This document shows positions 28,467 through 37,417 of a stretch of 64,000 nt of DNA, piece after piece. Below the pieces are notes generated by a model that was not told where the DNA came from, did not search any database, and saw nothing but the letters and a program-made list of their open reading frames with translations. Source of the stretch: Myxococcus hansupus (GTDB lineage Bacteria; Myxococcota; Myxococcia; Myxococcales; Myxococcaceae); the NCBI RefSeq assembly GCF_000280925.3, contig NZ_CP012109.1, forward strand, positions 7,522,501-7,586,500, read 5' to 3'. The first letter of the stretch is position 1, and every line of letters begins with the position of its first letter. The translations under genes were made by a program, and so were the position numbers.

Positions 28467-29552
28467 TCAGGCGGCGCGGTGGGCCAGCCGGGCGATGAGG
28501 GCGTCCAGCAAATCCCTCACGCCATTGGGGTTGGGCAGCGCCAGCAACGAACGGCGCGCGGCGCGGGAAGCCCGCTCCACCATGCGCTCACACGCGGCCC
28601 GGCCTCCGCAGGACTCCACCAGCGAGCGAGCCCGGGCCAGCGCGGCCGCGTCCTTCTGCTCCACCGGCAGCGCCCACAGCGCCTCGAGCTCCTCGCGCTC
28701 AGCCGCTCCGGCGCGAGCGAAGGCGGCCAGCACTGGAAAGGTCCGCTTGCCTTGCAGGAAGTCGCCGTCAGCGGCCTTGCCCGCCACGGCGGAATCACCA
28801 AAAAGGCCCAGCAAATCGTCTCGAAGCTGGTAGGCAAGACCGACGTGACGGCCCACGCGCTCCAACCCCTCCACCAGGCCGGTGGTGGCCCCGCCCAGCA
28901 TGGCTCCGCAGACCAGCGGGGCACAGAAGCCGTAGCGCGCCGTCTTCAGGTGCGCCACGCGCAGCGTCTGGAAGAGCGTCACCTCCGCCAGCGGCGCGCG
29001 CCCCAGGTCCAGGTCCAGGTACTGCCCCGCCGCGGTGTGACGGCAGACGGCCAGGCTGTACTGCACCACGCCCGCCACGCCCGACAGGCCCGAGCCCAGC
29101 ATCGCCTCCAGGGCACGCGCGAAGAGGTGGTCACCCACCACCACGGCCAGGTCCTCGCCCGCGCGGCCCGGCGCCAGCATCCGATGCAGGGACGCCCCGC
29201 CCCGGCGCAGCTCCGCCTGATCCGCCACGTCGTCGTGGATGAGGAGGAAGGTGTGCAGCAGCTCCAGGCCGGCCGCGAAGCGCCACAGCCCCGCGGGCAC
29301 CGCCGTGCTCCCGCGCGCCAGGCAGTATCCCGCCATCACCAGCGCCGGACGCACCCGCTTGGCGGGCCGCAAGGCATAGGCCCGGGCCTGCGCCAACGCC
29401 TGCGTCCAACGTCCGTCCAGGTGGGCCTCGTCGTGGAGCTCGAACAGCTCCGCCAGCGAGGTCTCCACCTCCGCCTGGACCAACTGCAGCCAGGCTTGCT
29501 CCAGAGGAAGCAGGCTCGGCGATGGCTGCGCATCAGGAAGCGTGAGTGCCAT
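28467..29552 (-). CDS. crtE: Geranylgeranyl diphosphate synthase CrtE
   Basis: A 361-residue polyprenyl diphosphate synthase making the C20 precursor. It has the first Asp-rich motif in LIHDDVADQAELRRG (near residue 105, a short DDxxD as in type II bacterial enzymes), GDHLFARA, QYLDLDLG and the second motif YQLRDDLLGLFGD (near residue 245). GKRT-type binding follows in FLQGKRTFPVL. The start at 29552 is set by GGAGGAAAG a few bases upstream. It is the first gene of the 11-gene carotenoid operon and lies directly behind the CarA/CarH-type operator and a TTGACA -35 box. Confidence 0.95.
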   Translation of the reverse strand: MALTLPDAQPSPSLLPLEQAWLQLVQAEVETSLAELFELHDEAHLDGRWTQALAQARAYALRPAKRVRPALVMAGYCLARGSTAVPAGLWRFAAGLELLHTFLLIHDDVADQAELRRGGASLHRMLAPGRAGEDLAVVVGDHLFARALEAMLGSGLSGVAGVVQYSLAVCRHTAAGQYLDLDLGRAPLAEVTLFQTLRVAHLKTARYGFCAPLVCGAMLGGATTGLVEGLERVGRHVGLAYQLRDDLLGLFGDSAVAGKAADGDFLQGKRTFPVLAAFARAGAAEREELEALWALPVEQKDAAALARARSLVESCGGRAACERMVERASRAARRSLLALPNPNGVRDLLDALIARLAHRAA

Positions 29553-29590
29553 GCTTCTTTCCTCCGAAGGTCCTGTTCCTTTGATTCCTA

Positions 29591-29620
29591 GAGGTAGCGT
29601 TTGCGTCCAGAGTTTGTCAA
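29591..29620 (-). promoter_or_regulatory. Carotenoid operon promoter
   Basis: On the minus strand a perfect -35 TTGACA occupies 29620-29615. After 18 bases comes TACCTC (29596-29591), or after 17 bases CTACCT, as a weak -10. Transcription would begin near 29584, about 32 bases before the crtE start. A good -35 with a poor -10 suits a tightly controlled, light-induced sigma-70-type promoter. Confidence 0.7.
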
Positions 29621-29630
29621 GGGTATGTCT

Positions 29631-29648
29631 AAGGTTCGCGATAACCTT
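29631..29648. promoter_or_regulatory. CarA/CarH operator (palindrome)
   Basis: AAGGTTCGCGATAACCTT is an inverted repeat with perfect 6-bp arms (AAGGTT/AACCTT) and a 6-bp spacer. Its centre is about 56 bases upstream of the predicted crtE transcription start, just behind the -35 box. It agrees in architecture with the high-affinity CarA site reported at the M. xanthus carB promoter. A second, degenerate site is expected over the -35 box at 29612-29630. The operator also lies only 19 bases upstream of the divergent gene start at 29667. Confidence 0.85.
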
Positions 29649-29666
29649 GTACACAGGAGTCCCTTC

Positions 29667-30230
29667 ATGAAGGCGTGGATCGCAGGCGCGCTGTCCGTGT
29701 CCCTGGCCGCGGGGAGCGCGCTGGGTGCGGCACCGGCCTCGGCGCCGGTGGACGCGACGTTGAAGACCTCCGGAGGCAAGGAGGTCCAGCTCTCCAAATG
29801 GCGCGGAAAGCCCGTCATTCTGTTCTACGAGGACAAGGACTCGACCAAGCTCAACGCCCCGTTGAAGAAGGAGTTGTTCGCTCGGGGACAGGAGCGCGGG
29901 ATTCTGGACGCCGCCTGGGTGCTGGCCGTCGCAAACCTTCAGAATTTCGACTTTTTTCCAGCCCGGCAGATTGCCCTGTCCTTCGTCCGTGACGAGGAGA
30001 AGAAGGTCGGCGTCCCCATCCTGGTGGACATGGATGGCACGCTGGGAAAGGCACCCTGGAAGCTGCCGGTGAAGACGTCGAACATCGTCCTGTTGGACGC
30101 GGAGGGCGCGCTCGTCTACCGGCACTCGGGCCGGATGAAGGATGACGAGCAGACGGCCTTCTTCATCGTCCTGAGCCGACTGGTGGGTGTGGACCTGAAC
30201 ACGCCCGCCTCCTCGGAGCCCACCCCGTGA
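29667..30230 (+). CDS. Exported thioredoxin-fold protein without CxxC (YtfJ-like)
   Basis: A 187-residue protein with a Sec signal peptide (MKAWIAGALSVSLAAGSALG, likely cut after ALG or ASA). The mature part has a thioredoxin-like start, GGKEVQLSKWRGKPVILFYEDKDS, then IALSFVRDEEKKVGVPILVDMDG, and a strand NIVLLDAEGALVYRHSG. The CxxC of thioredoxins is absent and acidic residues stand in its place, as in the YtfJ family. The start is set by AGGAG seven bases upstream. It is transcribed away from crtE, with the carotenoid operator within 40 bases of its start, so light-linked control is possible. It overlaps the epimerase gene by 4 bases. Confidence 0.82.
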   Translation: MKAWIAGALSVSLAAGSALGAAPASAPVDATLKTSGGKEVQLSKWRGKPVILFYEDKDSTKLNAPLKKELFARGQERGILDAAWVLAVANLQNFDFFPARQIALSFVRDEEKKVGVPILVDMDGTLGKAPWKLPVKTSNIVLLDAEGALVYRHSGRMKDDEQTAFFIVLSRLVGVDLNTPASSEPTP

Positions 30231-31132
30231 AGGTCGCCGTCACCGGCGCGAGCGGCTTCCTGGGTACAGGGCTTGTCCAACGTTTGTTGGACCAGGGACA
30301 TCAGGTGCATGTCCTGGCCCGAAACGTTGAACGGGCCCTGTCCGGCCTGCCCGCCGGGGTGACGGGGGCGCGCTACGACACGAACGAGCCCCTCCCGCCC
30401 GAGTCCCTGGCGGGCGCGGACACCGTCATCCACCTGGCGGGCGAGCCGGTGGCCCAGCGCTGGACGCACGAGGGCAAGCACCGCATCCACGACAGCCGGG
30501 TGCGCGGCACGCGCGCGGTGGTGGCGGCGATGCGGGAGGCGGGCACGGTGAAGCGGTTCGTGTCCGCGTCGGCCATTGGCTTCTACGGCGGCACGCGCGG
30601 CGCGGAGCCCCTGACGGAGGACAGCACCCCGGGGGACGACTTCCTGGCCCGCGTGTGCGTGGACTGGGAGGCGGAGGCGATGCAGGCGCGCGACGCGAAC
30701 ATCTCCACCGCGGTGGTGCGCATGGGCGTGGTGCTGCACCCGGACGGCGGCGCGCTGCACAAGATGCTGCCCCCCTTCCGCATGGGCGCGGGAGGCCCGG
30801 TGGGCAGCGGCGAGCAGTACGTGAGCTGGGTGCACCGCGACGACGCGCAGGACCTGCTGCTCTTCACGGCGGTCCACACGGAGGTGGAGGGCCTGGTGAA
30901 CGCCACCGCGCCCACGCCCGTGCCCAACACCTTCTTCGCGCACACGCTGGGCCATGTGTTGGGACGGCCCTCCGTGGTGCGGGTGCCGGGCTTCATGCTC
31001 AAGGCCACCCTGGGCGAGATGGCGAAGGTGGTCCTGGAAGGGCAGCGCGTGCTTCCCGCGCGGGCCCAGAAGGCCGGCTTCGTGTTCCGCCACCCCGAGT
31101 TGGAGGGAGCGCTGCGCGACCTGCTGACTTAG
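30227..31132 (+). CDS. TIGR01777-type NAD-dependent epimerase
   Basis: A 301-residue extended SDR protein with the cofactor motif TGASGFLG (residues 6-13). DTVIHLAGEPVAQRW (about 65-79) and the segment VSASAIGFYGGTRG (about 109-122) place a Tyr in the YG signature of the YfcH/TIGR01777 subfamily. The C-terminal DUF1731-like part ends RVLPARAQKAGFVFRHPELEGALRDLL, which is diagnostic. The GTG start overlaps the upstream stop by 4 bases. The substrate is unknown for the whole subfamily. Confidence 0.9.
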   Translation: MKVAVTGASGFLGTGLVQRLLDQGHQVHVLARNVERALSGLPAGVTGARYDTNEPLPPESLAGADTVIHLAGEPVAQRWTHEGKHRIHDSRVRGTRAVVAAMREAGTVKRFVSASAIGFYGGTRGAEPLTEDSTPGDDFLARVCVDWEAEAMQARDANISTAVVRMGVVLHPDGGALHKMLPPFRMGAGGPVGSGEQYVSWVHRDDAQDLLLFTAVHTEVEGLVNATAPTPVPNTFFAHTLGHVLGRPSVVRVPGFMLKATLGEMAKVVLEGQRVLPARAQKAGFVFRHPELEGALRDLLT

Positions 31133-31141
31133 GTTGCCCGG

Positions 31142-32254
31142 ATGGACGCGAAGACACTGGAGGCACGGGCGCAGGCCGAGGGCACGCCCGTCATCGACTC
31201 GGACACCGCCACCTTCGTCTGGCGCGGCCGCGGCCCCATCTGCCTCCAAGGGGACTTCCAGGACTGGCGCGGCAAGCCGCTGCCCTTCAAACGCGTGGCA
31301 CCCGGCCTGTGGGCCCGCACGCTGAAGCTGCCCTCCGACGCCTACGTCGAATACGCGCTGGAGGATGCGCGGGGCCGGCGCGTGGAGGACCCGCTCAACC
31401 GGAACCCCTCCGACAACGGCTTCGGCGGCATCAACCATTCGTTCCGCATGCCCCAGGCCCGCTCGTCCCTGCCGGCCCGGCACCCTCGCGGCGCGCCGCG
31501 GGGCCGCGTCACCCGGCACGTGGTGGACACCGGGGATTTGGACCTGCCGGGACAGCGCCAAGTGTACCTGTACGCGCCGCCCACGGACGCGCCGGTGCCG
31601 CTGCTGGTGGTGTACGACGGCGAGGACTACCTGCGCCGCGTGCGGCTCCCGGAGCTGGTGGACACGCTGGTGGCCGAAGGCCGCATGCGCCCGGTGGCCC
31701 TGGCCCTGGTGTGCAACGGCGGCGAGACGCGCAGCATGGAGTACGCCTGCAGCGAGTACACCGTGGGGCTGCTGCGGTGGAAGGTGCTCCCGCTGGCGCA
31801 CCAGAAGCTGTCACTCCTGGACGAGCGGCGCGGCCCCGGTGCGCACGCGGTGCTCGGCGCGTCCCTGGGCGGGCTGATGGCGCTCTACACCGGCCTGCGC
31901 CTGCCGGACGTCTTCGGACACGTGCTGTCCCAGTCCGGGGCCTTCAGCGTGGAAGGCCATGACTTCGTCGTCTTCGACCTGGCGCGGCAGGCCCCCCGCC
32001 GCCCGTTGGACATCTCGCTGGACTGCGGCCGCTTCGAAGGGCTGCTGGAAGGCAACCGGCGGCTCGCTCCCCTGCTGACGGAGGCCGGGCACCAGGTGGC
32101 GTTGCGGGAGTACAGCGGCGGTCATAACTACCCCGCCTGGCGCGAGGAACTGGTACACGGCCTGGAGCGGCACTTCCCTCCCCTGTCCGCCAAACGCCGG
32201 AACTCATTGAGTTTTCAGGGCCGGAAGCAACTGGAACCGGGGGGCCGCCGATAA
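31142..32254 (+). CDS. Esterase (Fes/EstD-like) with N-terminal CBM48-like domain
   Basis: A 370-residue protein without a signal peptide. Residues 20-95 resemble the early-set domain before enterochelin-esterase-type hydrolases (FVWRGRGPICLQGDFQDWRGKPLPF, then YVEYALED). Residues 120-360 form the esterase domain with LLVVYDGEDYLRR, the nucleophile elbow GASLGGLM and a C-terminal SGGHNYPAW carrying the catalytic His. It could hydrolyse a siderophore or another polyester. A lipoprotein relative with the same two-domain plan lies at 46052-47470. It starts 9 bases after the epimerase stop and is probably cotranscribed. Confidence 0.83.
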   Translation: MDAKTLEARAQAEGTPVIDSDTATFVWRGRGPICLQGDFQDWRGKPLPFKRVAPGLWARTLKLPSDAYVEYALEDARGRRVEDPLNRNPSDNGFGGINHSFRMPQARSSLPARHPRGAPRGRVTRHVVDTGDLDLPGQRQVYLYAPPTDAPVPLLVVYDGEDYLRRVRLPELVDTLVAEGRMRPVALALVCNGGETRSMEYACSEYTVGLLRWKVLPLAHQKLSLLDERRGPGAHAVLGASLGGLMALYTGLRLPDVFGHVLSQSGAFSVEGHDFVVFDLARQAPRRPLDISLDCGRFEGLLEGNRRLAPLLTEAGHQVALREYSGGHNYPAWREELVHGLERHFPPLSAKRRNSLSFQGRKQLEPGGRR

Positions 32255-32307
32255 CCTACATGGGTCATCCCGCTGCGCTGTTCGCGGCCGGTCCCCCTGG
32301 AGCCCCC

Positions 32308-32895
32308 ATGTCTCGCATTGATGGTGGTAACCGTCCGTCTTCGCCCAAGGGTCTGGTGACTGAGCGCACCAGCACGCCGGACCGGCAGGACGCCGGTACC
32401 ACCGCCAAGGCGACGAAGGGCGCTCCGGTCCACCGCGCCGTGCAGCCGTTCCAGGGCCGCAGCGACTTCGAGCCCGCCCGCCCCAACGCGCACCGCGCTG
32501 TGACGACCCCGCCGCCCACGCCGCCGCTGGACGCCTCCGCCGTCGCGGGGGCGGACGCGGAGCTGGAGCTGCTCTCCGAGTTCCCCGACGCCGACGCCCA
32601 GGGCGGACTGGCCTCCGCCATGCTCCACGCGCACGCGAACGAGCCCGCCTCGCAGGCCCGCATCGTGGAGCGCCTGAAGCAGGACGGCCGCCTGGAGTCC
32701 CTCTTCGGTGAGGTGTTCCGCGAGGGCAACCCCTACGTCGAGCAGCCGCACCGCAACGCCGTGGTGCGCGCGCTCGACACGGCGATGGCGCGCGGTACCG
32801 TGACGGCCGAGGACCTGCGCTCCTTCGCTCGGGGCGCCTACGCCCACGAATGGCAACAGATTGGCTCGGAGCTGTCCTCGCCGGTTCCCGCATGA
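32308..32895 (+). CDS. Hypothetical protein
   Basis: A 195-residue soluble protein I do not recognise. The first 95 residues are rich in Pro, Thr, Arg and Gly and look disordered. The rest, from LDASAVAGADAELELLSEF, is predicted to be mostly helical and charged. The start at 32308 has TGGAG six bases upstream, and an in-frame ATG 48 bases earlier has no good site. It is on the same strand as the esterase and overlaps the next small basic gene by 4 bases. Confidence 0.65.
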   Translation: MSRIDGGNRPSSPKGLVTERTSTPDRQDAGTTAKATKGAPVHRAVQPFQGRSDFEPARPNAHRAVTTPPPTPPLDASAVAGADAELELLSEFPDADAQGGLASAMLHAHANEPASQARIVERLKQDGRLESLFGEVFREGNPYVEQPHRNAVVRALDTAMARGTVTAEDLRSFARGAYAHEWQQIGSELSSPVPA

Positions 32896-33059
32896 AGAAA
32901 GCTCCTCGTCGACACACCCCCGGCGCAGGTCCCCGAAAACCCATCAGCCGCCGCACCCGCTCTCCCCGCCGCGCGCTTGGTACCTACCGGGCCCGGCTGC
33001 GGACGCGGCCTCCGAAGAAGTACCGGGTCCGCATCCGCCCCGTCCGCCGTACGCTCTAG
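32892..33059 (+). CDS. Small, very basic protein (55 residues)
   Basis: The protein starts MKKAPRRHTPGAGPRKP and has about 20 Arg/Lys and no acidic residue. Its ATG overlaps the upstream stop in an ATGA, which favours real coupled translation. It is too short and too simple for family assignment. The charge suggests nucleic-acid binding or an unstructured tail-like protein. Its stop shares the bases CTAG with the stop of the convergent RCC1-repeat gene. In GC-rich DNA, Arg-rich frames also arise by chance, so confidence is moderate. Confidence 0.45.
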   Translation: MKKAPRRHTPGAGPRKPISRRTRSPRRALGTYRARLRTRPPKKYRVRIRPVRRTL

Positions 33060-36000
33060 GGCAACAACACCCGTCCGGGTGACGCACGCTGGCCCAGCAC
33101 GCCCAGGCCCAACGTGCCGTGAAGACTGGAGCCCCAGCTCATCAGCACGCCTTCCTGGGTCATCGCGAGCGAGGTGTCCGCGCCGCCCGCGATGACCTTG
33201 AGCCCCGACAGCAGCTTCATGCGCTGCGGCTCGGCGCGCGGCGCGTTGTCGCCCACGCCGAGCTGGCCGTGCGAGTTGCGGCCCCACGTGAAGGCGCCCT
33301 CCTCCGGGCCGGAGGCGAACGAATGCCAGGCGCCCGCGCCAATGGCGGTCGCCGCGGGCAGGCCCGACACCGGCTTGGGCACCAGGCGCATCCGGGGCCC
33401 CGTCACGCCGTCGCCCAACTGGCCATGGGCGTTGTCGCCCCACGTCCACACCGTGCCGTCCTTGCCCAGCGCGACGGTGTGCGCCGCGCCCGCGCGCACC
33501 TCCGTCAGGCCGTCCACGTCCTTCAGCCTCACGGGGGTGTAGCGGTCGGTGCGCGAGCCATCCCCGAGCTGGCCGGAGGCGTTGTGGCCCCAGCCCGACA
33601 CGGTGCCGTCCGCGTGCAGCGCCAGCGAGTGGTGATCGCCCCCCGTCACGGCCTGCACGCCCTCGAGCTTGTGCACCTGGACAGGCAGGGCGCGCGACTC
33701 CGACGTGCCATCACCCAGTTGGCCGAAGGTGTTGTACCCCCACGTCCACACCGTGCCATCCGAACGCACCGCCACGGAGTGGTAGCCGCCCGCGGCGATG
33801 GCCACCACGTCCCGCAGCCCCTGCACCGGCACTGGCACGGCGCGGGCGGTCGTCGTCCCATCACCCAGTTGGCCGAAGCCGTTGGCGCCCCAGGCCCACA
33901 CGGTGCCGTCCAGGCGCAGCGCCAGCGAATGCCAGGCGCCCGTGGACACGGCCGTCACCCGGGTCACCCCACGAATCTCGCCGGGCGAGGAGCGGCGCGT
34001 GGTGGTGCCATCACCGAGCTGGCCCGTCGCATTGTCGCCCCAGGCCTGCAGCGTGCCGTCCGCCATCAGCGCCACGGCATGCTGGCCCCAGGCGCCCACC
34101 GTGACCACGGTCCGCGCCTTGGAGCCGCCAATCTTCACCTCGGCGGGCGACAGCCGCGGTCCCGTCTTCCCATCACCAAGCTGGCCATACTCGTTGCTGC
34201 CCCAGGAGAAGGCCGTCCCATCGTGGGCCACGGCCACGGAGAACTGCTCCCCCGCGGCCACGGACTCCACGTCGCTCAACTCCGCCACCCGCTGCGGCCA
34301 CATCACCGTGAACGCCGAGGTGCCATCTCCCAACTGGCCCAGGGTGTTGTCTCCCCACGCCCACACCGCGCCGTCCTCGCCCAACGCCATCGCATGGTGC
34401 GCGCCCGCGGACACCGCGCGCAGCCCCTTCACGGACGCAACCCGATGGGGCACGCGTCGCGACTGGTTCGACCCGTCGCCGAGCTGGCCGGACTCGTTGG
34501 CACCCCAGGCCCACGCGGTGCCGTCGTCGCGCACCGCCAGCGAGAACGCGCGCCCGGCCGCCACGCTCCCCACGCCTTCCAAGCCCTTCACGCGCGCGGG
34601 AAGCAGGCTCGGCGTCTCACCGCCATCTCCCAACTGACCGGACGCGTTCGCGCCCCAGGCCCACACCGTGCCGTCCTCGCCCACCGCCAGCGCGTGTGAC
34701 TCACCGAGCGCGATGACCATCACATCCGACAGCGCCTCGATGCGCCGCGGCGTCAGCCGGTCCTCGACGGTGCCATCTCCCACCTGCCCGGAGGCATTCG
34801 CGCCCCAGGCCCACACCGTGCCGTCACTGCGCAGCGCCAGCGACGTGTCCCCGCCGCCCGCCACGGCCACGATGCCCTCGAGCCCCTCCACCCGCCCCGG
34901 CGCCACGCGCGCAGAGGTGGTGCCATCCCCGAGCTGCCCCCGCTGGTTCTCGCCCCAGGTCCATACGGTGCCGTCACACGCCAGCACCAGCGAATGCTGG
35001 CCGCCACTGGCGACCGAACGCGCGCAGGACACACCGCGCACCGTGACGGCCCGCGCGCCGTGGGTGGTGCCGCCGTCGCCCAACTGGCCCGACGCGTTCG
35101 CGCCCCACGCCACCACCGAACCATCCGCGCGGACCAGCAGGGCGTGCGCGCGTCCGGCGGCCAACCGCTCCACCCGGCCAATGCCTCGCACCTGCACGGG
35201 CCGCGCGCTCCAGCCCGCGGCGCCCAGGCCCAGTTGGCCAAAGCGGTTGTAGCCCCATCCGCGCAGCGTCTTGTCCGCATGCAACGCGAGCACGTGCAGG
35301 TGTCCCGGGTGCAGCGCCTGGATGCCCGACAGGCCCGGGATGACCGAGGGCAACACGCGCGAGGTCAGCGTGCCGTCCCCCAACTGCCCATACCCGTTGG
35401 AACCCCACGCGCGCACCGTGCCGTCCGCGTGCAACGCCAGCGAGTGGGAGCGGCCGCCACTGACGGCGGTGATGCCCGTCAGGTTTCGCACCTGCACCGG
35501 CGCGAAGCGGTCCATCCAGGACCCATCTCCGAGCTGGCCTTCGTTGTTGTCGCCCCAGGCCCACACGGTGCCGTCGCCGCGCACCGCGAGCGCGTGCGCG
35601 GAGCCCACGGAGATGTTGCGGATGTCCGACAGCCCCTTGACCGCGACCGGCGACAGCCGCTGCACGCCGCCACCATCCCCCAACTGGCCTTCGAAGCCCT
35701 CGCCCCACGTCCACACCGTGCCGTCATTCGCCAGCGCCATGGAGAAGTAGGTTCCGGCGGCCACCGACTGGATGGGCGCCAGGCCCGGCACACGCACCGG
35801 CGTCAGCTTGTCCCCCGACGTGCCATCACCGAGCTGCCCCAGCGCGTTGTAGCCCCAGGCCCACACGTCGCCGTCGCTCCGCAGCGCGAGCACATGGCTG
35901 CCTCCCGCCGCGATGGCCAGGACCGACGTCAGGCCCGACACGGCCACCGGCCGCGCGCGGTCCCTCGTGGTGCCATCTCCCAGTTGGCCCGCGGCGTTGC

Positions 36001-37417
36001 GTCCCCATGTCCACACGGTTCCATCCATCGCCACCGCGATGGAGTGATGTCCCGCGGCGGCGACCGCGCGCACGCTGGGGAGCCCCGGCACGCGCACCGG
36101 CACGTGACGCTCGGTGACGGTGCCGTCGCCGAGCTGCCCGTAGCTGTTGCGCCCCCAGGCCCAGACGGAGCCATCCTCCAGCGCGGCCAGGGAGTGGAAG
36201 CTGCCCGTGGCCATCGACGTGACGTTCGTCAGGCCCATCACCGTGGCGGGCACCACGTGCCGCTCCGAGCCACCGTGGCCCAACTGGCCCGCGAGCCCTC
36301 CGCCCCACGCCCACAACGTGCCGTCCTTGCGCAGCGCCAGCGCGTGCTGCGCGCCGCCCACCACGGCGGTCACGGCCGACAGCTCCGGCACGAGCGAGGG
36401 CGTGGACCGGTCCGCGGTGTCACCATCTCCAAGCTGCCCCGAGTTGTTGGCGCCCCAGGCGAGCACGTCGCCGCCCTCCAGCAACGCCAGCGAGCCCGCG
36501 TCCAGCGACGCCACCGCGCGCGCCCCGCCGACCCCAGGCAGCGGCGCGGGCACGGCGCGGTCATTCCAAGTGCCGTCACCGAGCTGGCCCGAGCTGTTGC
36601 TGCCCCACGTCCACACCGTCCCATCCTTGCCCAGCGCCACCGCGTGGTACGTGCCCGCCGCCACCGAGGTGATGCCGCTCAGGGTGGGAATCCGTTCGGG
36701 AGACAGGCGCTGGGTGAAGGTGCCAAGCCCGAGCTGCCCAAAGGAGTTGGCGCCCCATGAGGACACCGCCCCGTCCGCGTGCACCGCCAGCGTGAAGTCG
36801 AAGCCGGCGGCGAGCGCAACCACACCCTCCAGACCGGGCACCGGCTTGGGCCACAGGCCCGTCTGGGTGTGCCCCTGTCCGAGCTGACCATGGAAGTTCG
36901 TGCCCCACGCCCACACCGTGCCGTCCGACTTCAGCACCAGCGAGTGGAAGTCTCCGGCCGCCACCGCCACCACGTCCGTGAAGCCCTCCACGCGTTGCGG
37001 CTCGGCGCGGTCCGTGGTGGTGCCGTCGCCCAACTGACCCGAGCTGTTGCTGCCCCACGTCCACACCGTGCCATCCGCGCCCAGCGCCAGCGAGTGCGCA
37101 TCCCCCGACACCACCGACACGATGTCCTCCAGCACCGGCAGCCGCGCGGGCGACAGGCGCTGGAACGACGTGTCGGCGCCGCCGAGCTGTCCGGCGCTGT
37201 TTCCACCCCAAGCCCAGACCGCCCCCGTCGGCGTCAGGAACAACGAGTGCTGCGCACCCGCGGCGATGCGCATGGGCGACAGCGGCTCGGCGAGCCGTAT
37301 CGCCTGCGCGGCGCGGGACGCCGGCGGTGATGACACAACGCCGCCAATGGGTTCACAGCCCGCCACCAGCATCGCGCTCAACAGCAACGACCACAGGCAG
37401 CGCGCTCCCGCCTTCAT
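33056..37417 (-). CDS. Lipoprotein with 28 RCC1 repeats
   Basis: A 1453-residue surface lipoprotein. The start at 37417 gives a signal peptide ending LLLSAMLVAGC, with the lipidated Cys near residue 21. From about residue 50 to the end it consists of about 50-residue RCC1-type repeats of the form HSLAL-x2-DGTVWAWG-x-N-x2-GQLGDGT-x2-R-x2-P-x2-V-x-GL. I count 28 WG..GQLG-type cores. RCC1 domains form seven-bladed propellers, so 28 repeats would make exactly four. A longer reading frame extends upstream but lacks a signal sequence. RCC1 repeats in bacteria usually serve protein or ligand binding outside the cell. The ligand is unknown. Confidence 0.93.
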   Translation of the reverse strand: MKAGARCLWSLLLSAMLVAGCEPIGGVVSSPPASRAAQAIRLAEPLSPMRIAAGAQHSLFLTPTGAVWAWGGNSAGQLGGADTSFQRLSPARLPVLEDIVSVVSGDAHSLALGADGTVWTWGSNSSGQLGDGTTTDRAEPQRVEGFTDVVAVAAGDFHSLVLKSDGTVWAWGTNFHGQLGQGHTQTGLWPKPVPGLEGVVALAAGFDFTLAVHADGAVSSWGANSFGQLGLGTFTQRLSPERIPTLSGITSVAAGTYHAVALGKDGTVWTWGSNSSGQLGDGTWNDRAVPAPLPGVGGARAVASLDAGSLALLEGGDVLAWGANNSGQLGDGDTADRSTPSLVPELSAVTAVVGGAQHALALRKDGTLWAWGGGLAGQLGHGGSERHVVPATVMGLTNVTSMATGSFHSLAALEDGSVWAWGRNSYGQLGDGTVTERHVPVRVPGLPSVRAVAAAGHHSIAVAMDGTVWTWGRNAAGQLGDGTTRDRARPVAVSGLTSVLAIAAGGSHVLALRSDGDVWAWGYNALGQLGDGTSGDKLTPVRVPGLAPIQSVAAGTYFSMALANDGTVWTWGEGFEGQLGDGGGVQRLSPVAVKGLSDIRNISVGSAHALAVRGDGTVWAWGDNNEGQLGDGSWMDRFAPVQVRNLTGITAVSGGRSHSLALHADGTVRAWGSNGYGQLGDGTLTSRVLPSVIPGLSGIQALHPGHLHVLALHADKTLRGWGYNRFGQLGLGAAGWSARPVQVRGIGRVERLAAGRAHALLVRADGSVVAWGANASGQLGDGGTTHGARAVTVRGVSCARSVASGGQHSLVLACDGTVWTWGENQRGQLGDGTTSARVAPGRVEGLEGIVAVAGGGDTSLALRSDGTVWAWGANASGQVGDGTVEDRLTPRRIEALSDVMVIALGESHALAVGEDGTVWAWGANASGQLGDGGETPSLLPARVKGLEGVGSVAAGRAFSLAVRDDGTAWAWGANESGQLGDGSNQSRRVPHRVASVKGLRAVSAGAHHAMALGEDGAVWAWGDNTLGQLGDGTSAFTVMWPQRVAELSDVESVAAGEQFSVAVAHDGTAFSWGSNEYGQLGDGKTGPRLSPAEVKIGGSKARTVVTVGAWGQHAVALMADGTLQAWGDNATGQLGDGTTTRRSSPGEIRGVTRVTAVSTGAWHSLALRLDGTVWAWGANGFGQLGDGTTTARAVPVPVQGLRDVVAIAAGGYHSVAVRSDGTVWTWGYNTFGQLGDGTSESRALPVQVHKLEGVQAVTGGDHHSLALHADGTVSGWGHNASGQLGDGSRTDRYTPVRLKDVDGLTEVRAGAAHTVALGKDGTVWTWGDNAHGQLGDGVTGPRMRLVPKPVSGLPAATAIGAGAWHSFASGPEEGAFTWGRNSHGQLGVGDNAPRAEPQRMKLLSGLKVIAGGADTSLAMTQEGVLMSWGSSLHGTLGLGVLGQRASPGRVLLP

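Noticed and set aside
29614..29647. A sigma-70 promoter for the thioredoxin-fold gene overlapping the operator (TTGTCA ... TAACCT)
   Set aside because: No pair of hexamers has acceptable spacing, so no promoter is claimed for this direction.
33056..37417. CRISPR-like or satellite repeats suggested by regular about 150-bp periodicity
   Set aside because: The periodicity is explained by in-frame RCC1 protein repeats with a lipoprotein signal and diverged codons.
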